Below are positions 59,091-64,000 of a DNA stretch of 64,000 nucleotides, one piece after another. The stretch is taken from NCBI RefSeq assembly GCF_022014235.1, contig NZ_JAKLTD010000001.1, positions 200,188-264,187 on the forward strand, read 5' to 3'. This DNA is from Methanothermobacter sp. K4 (GTDB lineage: Archaea > Methanobacteriota > Methanobacteria > Methanobacteriales > Methanothermobacteraceae). The notes below the pieces were generated by a model, which was given only the letters and a program-made list of their open reading frames with translations, was not told the DNA's origin and did not search any database. A program made the translations under genes and the position numbers. The stretch's first letter is position 1; every line of letters begins with the position of its first letter.

Positions 59091-60136
59091 AATACGCCAT
59101 AGAGACCTACGACCTCACAAAGGTCTACGGGGACTTCAAAGCCGTTGACAGCCTTAACATGAAGATAGAGAAGAACTCCATCTTCGGATTCCTGGGGCCC
59201 AACGGGGCAGGTAAGACCACAACCATAAAGATGCTCACCTGCCTCATACCACCAAGTTCAGGTACAGCCCGTGTCGCCGGATACGATATACTGGAGAACC
59301 CCGACGAGGTGAGACAGCAGATAGGCATGGTCCCCCAGAAGGTCAGCCTCTACGAGGACCTCACAGCAAGGGAGAACGTGGAGATGTGCGCAGACTTCTA
59401 CGGGATGCCAGAGGACCTCAAGGAAACAAGGATCGATGAACTCATGGAGCTGGTCGACATAAAGTACGCGGCAGATAAACCCGTTGGACAGATGTCAGGG
59501 GGACAGCAGCAGAAGGTTTCACTGGTTGCAAGCCTGATACACCAGCCAGACATACTGTTCCTTGACGAACCAACCATAGGGCTGGACCCGACAACAAAGA
59601 GGGTGCTATGGGACCTCATCGAGGAACTGAACAGCAGCGGTCACACCATCATACTCTGCTCCCATGACATGTACGAGGTTGAACTCCTCTGCGACTACGT
59701 GGGTATAATAAATCAGGGTGTACTTGCGGCCTTTGACACGCCCCAGGGCCTCAAGGACACCGTTATAAGGGAGGAGGAATCCCTCAAGGCACAGGAGATT
59801 GGCACCATACTTGAGAGGATACAGGAGGAGACCCCTGAATCCGAAAAAAGGGTCATTGAGGAAATGAAAAAATCCGGGACCTGCACCGGTAAGGAGCTCA
59901 GCATGCTGATCACCGACCTCAGTGATGAACTCATAGCTGAACTTGAATCCCTCCCGGTTACACTGGAGGTTAAAAGGCACCACACCGGCAGGATAATACT
60001 TGAACTGGATGAGAGCTGTGACACTGCCATAAATGATGTCCTCGGGGCAGTTATAAGGAACAATGCCAGGATCAGCTCAATTTCAACCAGGGACCCCTCA
60101 CTCGAGGACGTTTTTATGAAGGTTACAGGGAGGTAA
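59087..60136 (+). CDS. ABC transporter ATP-binding protein (DrrA-like)
   Basis: A 349-residue ATPase with Walker A GPNGAGKTTT (about 38-47), Q-loop MVPQKVSLYEDL, signature MSGGQQQKVSLV (about 139-150), Walker B ILFLDEPTIGLDP and H-loop LCSHDMYE. A C-terminal extension of about 130 residues ends SLEDVFMKVTGR, as in multidrug-type exporters. It sits between padR and the permease in one operon. Confidence 0.94.
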   Translation: MKYAIETYDLTKVYGDFKAVDSLNMKIEKNSIFGFLGPNGAGKTTTIKMLTCLIPPSSGTARVAGYDILENPDEVRQQIGMVPQKVSLYEDLTARENVEMCADFYGMPEDLKETRIDELMELVDIKYAADKPVGQMSGGQQQKVSLVASLIHQPDILFLDEPTIGLDPTTKRVLWDLIEELNSSGHTIILCSHDMYEVELLCDYVGIINQGVLAAFDTPQGLKDTVIREEESLKAQEIGTILERIQEETPESEKRVIEEMKKSGTCTGKELSMLITDLSDELIAELESLPVTLEVKRHHTGRIILELDESCDTAINDVLGAVIRNNARISSISTRDPSLEDVFMKVTGR

Positions 60137-60141
60137 CCGGT

Positions 60142-61299
60142 ATGGAAATGAAGAAGGTAATGTGGATGCTCAAGAAGGACCTCATAGTCCTCTGGAGGCA
60201 CAAACCCCGCCTCATATCAATCATACTGTTCCCCATACTCATGATAACCCTCTTCGGTTACGGTATGGGTGGTACACTGGAGAACATACCCGTGGTTATA
60301 GTTGAGCAGAGCAGCGGACCCCTCACAGACCAGACCGTCGCTGCAATGAGAAACATGAGCCTCTATGATATAAAGGATATCATGAAGGACCCTGAAACCG
60401 CAAGGGACATGGTGGATGCAGGGGAGGTCAAAGCGGCAATAATACTCCCCCCCAACTATGACAACCTCACAGACGAACCCACCGTGGTCATGTACCTTGA
60501 CTCCTCTGACCAGCTGGCAAGCCAGGCCCTGGTACCTGCAACCCAGGCACTGTTCAGCAGGCTTTCAGGTGAAATAGCGGTTCAGAAAATGCAGAGCCCC
60601 ACAGTGAACATTCAGAACCAGAATTCAACCCCCGGGGAGACGGGCTTTCAGAGCATCGTGAGCACAATAAACTTCCAGGTTGACAGAATCTACGGGGACG
60701 TCAAGTACATGGATTTCCTGGTGCCCGCGGTACTTGCAATGACCATAATGTTCTCCTGCATGTTCGGTATGGGACAGTCAATTGCAGGTGAAAGGGAGAG
60801 GGGAGAACTCGCACGTCTCTTCATGACCCCCACAAGCGTATCAACAGTGGTTGGGGGTAAAATAATCTCAAAACTGGTTATAGAAAGTGGAAGAGCATTC
60901 CTGCTGCTCTGTGTGGCCATGGTGCTCTTCGGAATAAAGATCAATGGTAGCATGCTCCTTACGGTCCTTCTACTTGTACTCACTGCACTCTGCTTTGTTG
61001 GATTTGGAATAATGATATCGGCGAGGGTGGGAACCCAGGAGGACTACATGCAGATGGTGATGCCCTTTGCAATGCCCATGATGTTCGTATCAGGAGTCTT
61101 CTACCCCATTGAGACCATGCCATGGGTGTTCCAGAAGCTGGCATACGTGGTGCCCCTCACCTATGCCAACGACGCTCTGAGGTCAGTGATGCTGAAGGGT
61201 GCTGGTGTCGGGGACATCTGGCTTGACCTGGCCGTGCTTGTGGGATTCACACTCCTGTTCTTTGCAATGGGGGTTACCAGGTTTAACAGGGACATTTAG
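60142..61299 (+). CDS. ABC-2 type permease (DrrB-like)
   Basis: A 385-residue permease with one N-terminal helix, a large extracytoplasmic domain of about 150 residues (roughly 45-190), and five helices in the C-terminal half. The ABC-2 motif GQSIAGERERGELARLFMTP is present. It completes the exporter with the ATPase five bases upstream. Likely cargo is a drug, lipid or other amphiphile. GGGAGG upstream supports the ATG at 60142. Confidence 0.93.
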   Translation: MEMKKVMWMLKKDLIVLWRHKPRLISIILFPILMITLFGYGMGGTLENIPVVIVEQSSGPLTDQTVAAMRNMSLYDIKDIMKDPETARDMVDAGEVKAAIILPPNYDNLTDEPTVVMYLDSSDQLASQALVPATQALFSRLSGEIAVQKMQSPTVNIQNQNSTPGETGFQSIVSTINFQVDRIYGDVKYMDFLVPAVLAMTIMFSCMFGMGQSIAGERERGELARLFMTPTSVSTVVGGKIISKLVIESGRAFLLLCVAMVLFGIKINGSMLLTVLLLVLTALCFVGFGIMISARVGTQEDYMQMVMPFAMPMMFVSGVFYPIETMPWVFQKLAYVVPLTYANDALRSVMLKGAGVGDIWLDLAVLVGFTLLFFAMGVTRFNRDI

Positions 61300-61329
61300 G
61301 TGGTAATGCAATAAATTTCAGGTGGTAAT
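61298..61329. repeat. 22-bp duplication of a ribosome-site segment
   Basis: AGGTGGTAAT occurs at 61298-61307, overlapping the permease stop, and again at 61320-61329, where it is the ribosome site of the PQQ-propeller gene. Confidence 0.7.
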
Positions 61330-62538
61330 ATGATGAGGAAAGGTTTAATTGCGGCACTTATAATCATTGGGATGGTTTTAAGCCCTGTATCAGCTGCAGA
61401 CTGGCCCCTCTTCCATGGGGACCAGCAGCGCACAGGTTTCTCTGAGGAGCCAAGTGACTTCTCAGCGAGGACATGGTATCTCTCCATCGGCGGGATAAAG
61501 TCATCACCCGCAATATTCAACAAGGTGGCCTACATCGGCTCAGTCGATGGTAGGGTTTATGCGGTGAACCTCGAGACCGGTTCAGTTGTCTGGAGCTACC
61601 GGACAGGAGGTGCGGTTGTATCATCCCCCGCGGTGGTCAATGGTACCCTTTATGTGGGTTCAGGGGACGGATACCTCTATGCAATAGACACAGACACCGG
61701 TGACCTCGAATGGAAATTCAAAACAGGTAACAGGATAGAGTCATCCCCTGCAGTGAGCGGGGGTACCGTATATGTGGGGTCAGATGACTGCAGGCTCTAC
61801 GCGGTTGATGCAGATGACGGGTCAAAAAAGTGGGAGTTCTATGCCGGGGAGGCTGTTAAATCATCACCACTTGTGGTGAACGGAACCGTCTACTTTGGAT
61901 CATGCAACGGTAATGTCTATGCCCTATCAGAGTCCGATGGAAAGGAGAAGTGGAGCTACACAACCGGTGACCAGGTCATCTCATCACCGGCCTTCTGGAA
62001 CGGGACCATCTACGTGGGTTCAGATGACGGGAACATGTATGCCCTATCAGAGTCCGATGGAAGCGCGGTCTGGAGGTACAGCCTCGGTGATAGAGTCAGG
62101 TCAACACCCGCCATTGACACAGAGGAGAACAGCCTCTTTGCTGGATGCGATGACGGCAACGTGACCTCACTTGATACAAGGACAGGTACCCTGAAATGGT
62201 CATTCAAAACAGGTGGGGCCGTGAGATCATCACCAGCCATCTTCGAGAACATGGTGGCTGTGGGCTCAGATGACGGGGCACTTCACATCCTCAACAAGTA
62301 CACAGGAAAGGAGGAGTGGAGCTACTCACCGGGTTACTACCTTTTCAACTCACCTGCAAGTTCATCACCCGTCGTCTACGGCAAGACCATCTACTTTGCA
62401 ACCGAAAATGGCTACATCTATGCCCTTGACTCCAAGAAGAAGGAGGGTCCCACCTCACCATTCGCATACTATGTGGTTGTGATAATCATAGCCATCATAG
62501 GGGCTGGAGCTGTGATAAGAAGGGTTGCTGGAAGATAA
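61330..62538 (+). CDS. PQQ-like beta-propeller surface protein
   Basis: A 402-residue exported protein with a signal peptide (1-22, ending VSAA), seven to eight repeats of about 40 residues of the PQQ/YWTD kind (V-Y-x-G-S-x-D-G-x-x-Y-A-L ... W-x-Y-x-T-G ... V-x-S-S-P-A), and a C-terminal helix (about 378-397) followed by RRVAGR as a membrane anchor. The propeller faces outward. No PQQ-binding or catalytic residues are evident, so it is probably a scaffold. It begins 30 bases after the ABC permease stop and may be in that operon. Confidence 0.85.
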   Translation: MMRKGLIAALIIIGMVLSPVSAADWPLFHGDQQRTGFSEEPSDFSARTWYLSIGGIKSSPAIFNKVAYIGSVDGRVYAVNLETGSVVWSYRTGGAVVSSPAVVNGTLYVGSGDGYLYAIDTDTGDLEWKFKTGNRIESSPAVSGGTVYVGSDDCRLYAVDADDGSKKWEFYAGEAVKSSPLVVNGTVYFGSCNGNVYALSESDGKEKWSYTTGDQVISSPAFWNGTIYVGSDDGNMYALSESDGSAVWRYSLGDRVRSTPAIDTEENSLFAGCDDGNVTSLDTRTGTLKWSFKTGGAVRSSPAIFENMVAVGSDDGALHILNKYTGKEEWSYSPGYYLFNSPASSSPVVYGKTIYFATENGYIYALDSKKKEGPTSPFAYYVVVIIIAIIGAGAVIRRVAGR

Positions 62539-62552
62539 ACTCTTCTTTTTTA
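62538..62552 (+). terminator. Weak T-rich tract after the PQQ-propeller gene
   Basis: ACTCTTCTTTTTTATTA lies just after the stop. It could terminate transcription, but the next gene starts only 34 bases after the stop, so read-through is possible. Confidence 0.35.
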
Positions 62553-62572
62553 TTAAAAATGAAGGTGAATGT

Positions 62573-63508
62573 ATGTTCAGGACACTCATAATCTATGAGA
62601 GCACCTATGGAGCCACAGAGGAGGCTGCATCAGCCATTGGGAGGATACTCGGCCCCTCAAGGTGCTGCACCACCGGCGAGTTTCAGGAAGGTTACAGGGA
62701 ATTTGATTTCTTCGTTATTGGTTCCGGGGTTTACAGGGGCCGTTTACACGACAGGATAACTGATTTTATAAAGAAAAATTCCTGGCTTCGTGATAAACCC
62801 GTGGCGATCTTCTCAGTTTCCCTGGACCGGGATGATGGCAGAAGGGCTCTCAGTGAGGCTGAAAAACTTCTTGGGGGCGCTGTCCATTCAGCCACCATTG
62901 GTGGGCGCATGATCCTTGACAGACTCTCTGATGGGGATCTTGAGGATCTCAGGAGGTTTTCCGAGGTTGCTGGAATTGAAATTAAGGATTCTGACCTCTT
63001 TGATATCTCAGAGGTGATTGAAGTCGCCCTTGATCTTAAAGAGATCAGGGACACGCTTATGACCGGCATTGATGGGGATAAACTCCGTGAATCCATTGAT
63101 GAGTTTCTGAGGTCCCATAACACATGTGTCCTTGCAACCTGCCATGACAGCTGCCCAAGGGCAACACCACTTGAATACGTGTATGACGGTGAGTCCATAT
63201 ACGTGATCAGTGAGGGTGGGGAGAAATTCGCTGGTATCCTTGAGAACAGTAACGCATCTGTTGCAGTTTACGAGGACTACACATCCATGAGCAACCTTGC
63301 AGGGATGCAGATAACCGGTGCCGTGGAGATACTGGATGAAGAGGAATCAGAGAGGATCTATAATCTAAGGGGCCTCGATCCTGAGGCCATGAGAAATCTC
63401 CCCGTGGATATGAACGTCATAAAGATCTCCATCCACAGGGTTGAGTTCCTAAACAGCAGGTTCAGGGAGGCCTCATCGGGCGCAAAACAGGTGCTCTGGT
63501 TTAAATAG
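62573..63508 (+). CDS. Flavodoxin–PNPOx-like fusion protein
   Basis: A 311-residue fusion. Residues 1-150 are a flavodoxin of the protoporphyrinogen-oxidase (HemG) type with FMN phosphate loop STYGATEE (10-17) and GSGVYRGR. Residues about 180-311 form a split-barrel pyridoxamine-phosphate-oxidase-like domain (HNTCVLATCHDSCPRATPLEYVYDGE), which usually binds a flavin, F420 or heme. Two cofactor-binding domains in one chain suggest an oxidoreductase. The ATG at 62573 follows GGTGA by six bases. Substrate unknown. Confidence 0.82.
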   Translation: MFRTLIIYESTYGATEEAASAIGRILGPSRCCTTGEFQEGYREFDFFVIGSGVYRGRLHDRITDFIKKNSWLRDKPVAIFSVSLDRDDGRRALSEAEKLLGGAVHSATIGGRMILDRLSDGDLEDLRRFSEVAGIEIKDSDLFDISEVIEVALDLKEIRDTLMTGIDGDKLRESIDEFLRSHNTCVLATCHDSCPRATPLEYVYDGESIYVISEGGEKFAGILENSNASVAVYEDYTSMSNLAGMQITGAVEILDEEESERIYNLRGLDPEAMRNLPVDMNVIKISIHRVEFLNSRFREASSGAKQVLWFK

Positions 63509-63521
63509 AAGGCCTGAAAAA

Positions 63522-63579
63522 TTTTATGAAATCCTAGAATTGTGCTAAACTCTAAAAAAAGTTTTATGGAATGCCTAGA
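63522..63579. repeat. 40-bp imperfect tandem repeat between convergent genes
   Basis: TTTTATGAAATCCTAGA (63522-63538) recurs as TTTTATGGAATGCCTAGA at 63562-63579. The second copy contains the stop of the leftward surface protein gene. Confidence 0.75.
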
Positions 63580-64000
63580 GCATTCCATTGTTGTATTTAT
63601 CCAGCATACTCATCCACTGGAGGACTTTCTGCTGATCCTTTTTGCTGAGGCTGCTCCAGCTTGATGCGTCATGGGTTGCGAGGAAAGCATCTGCCTGGGC
63701 GATCACGCTGAGAACCTGTGGGGAAGCATAGGCTCCGTTGAGTATATTCAGTTTTGCTGCAAGTAGCTGTGCATATAGCTTGTTTATTCCATTGGATGCT
63801 GAACCATTGAAGCTGAGGATTCTCACAGCCTGTTCAGCGGTGGTGACAAGTACACTCCTATCTCCACCGGCAGTTCCAAGCCATAGACCCGTGCCAAGGA
63901 GTGGTGTGACAGCATCCCTGTTGTTCCCATTGAAACCTGCGTGGGTCTTCCAGTAACCTATTGTCAGTGTACCGTAGGGGCTCCTCACATATACATCAAC
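63575..64000 (-). CDS. C-terminal part of a surface protein with a GYWKTH domain (truncated by window end)
   Basis: The frame is open to the last base, so the N-terminal part lies beyond the window. The visible 142 residues contain TIGYWKTHAGFNGNNRDAVTP, then helices (NKLYAQLLAAKLNILNGA) and a C-terminal VLQWMSMLDKYNNGML. The G-Y-W-K-T-H motif followed by a helical region with a conserved N-x-L-Y-x-Q-L-L-A-A-K-L-N is found at the ends of large secreted bacterial and archaeal proteins. No membrane anchor is visible. Confidence 0.75.
   Translation of the reverse strand, partial: VDVYVRSPYGTLTIGYWKTHAGFNGNNRDAVTPLLGTGLWLGTAGGDRSVLVTTAEQAVRILSFNGSASNGINKLYAQLLAAKLNILNGAYASPQVLSVIAQADAFLATHDASSWSSLSKKDQQKVLQWMSMLDKYNNGML

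Overview
This window is archaeal and comes from a hydrogenotrophic methanogen, almost certainly Methanothermobacter (Methanobacteriales). The support is a set of lineage-typical genes: the calcium-gated potassium channel MthK, coenzyme F390 synthetase, thiol:fumarate reductase TfrA, O-phosphoseryl-tRNA synthetase SepS, the F430 enzyme CfbD, an Hmd paralog, the D-family polymerase subunit PolC, Sec61-beta, a Get3-type ATPase and a CTP-dependent riboflavin kinase. MthK matches the well-studied M. thermautotrophicus protein in length and key residues but, compared from memory, differs at many other positions, so this is a relative rather than that exact strain. Many genes start at TTG or GTG behind a GGTGAT or GGAGG ribosome site, as expected for this genus.

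Layout. 1-5.3 kb: a 17-bp tandem repeat, then leftward nrdD, a membrane protein, purB and the tiny secG. 5.4-8.7 kb: rightward polC. 8.7-12.4 kb: copper ATPase and an amidohydrolase. 12.5-14 kb: two paralogous mini-pilin genes and two small membrane proteins. 14-21.9 kb: leftward genes, namely a DUF126 dehydratase subunit, truD, F390 synthetase and tRNA-Arg(GCG), followed by an operon-like string of cfbD, a sugar nucleotidyltransferase, hisH, an AIR-synthase-like protein and a pilin-like protein. 22-28 kb: sfsA, mthK with a small membrane partner, a second P-type ATPase and a YchF/Obg-like GTPase. 28-33.6 kb: cbiE and a 1387-residue surface protein (propeller plus nine Ig-like repeats) behind a 410-bp AT-rich gap. 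33.7-43.9 kb: Hmd paralog, Get3-like ATPase, nadE, cutA, leuS, a FAH-family gene, hisG, deaminase and HAD phosphatase. 43.9-53.3 kb: tfrA, sepS-ribK-ribB with a KaiC/RadA-like ATPase, a domain-swapped CobQ-like protein, gatA and an alanine dehydrogenase-like gene. 53.4-64 kb: small conserved genes, a SoxB/5'-nucleotidase-like enzyme, DsrE, TMEM175 channel, a PadR-ABC exporter operon with a clear operator, a PQQ-propeller protein, a flavodoxin-PNPOx fusion, and the C-terminal part of another surface protein cut by the window end.

Most genes are core housekeeping, cofactor (F430, cobamide, F390, NAD, flavin) and ion-transport functions. There is no CRISPR array, transposase or prophage. The most unusual feature of the DNA is a recurring pattern: short tandem duplications (periods 17-91 bp) at gene boundaries, several of which copy the stop codon, ribosome site or promoter of the adjacent gene. 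The best protein candidates for new biology are the GATase-first CobQ-like protein, the acidic small protein upstream of mthK, the mini-pilin pair and the giant surface protein.
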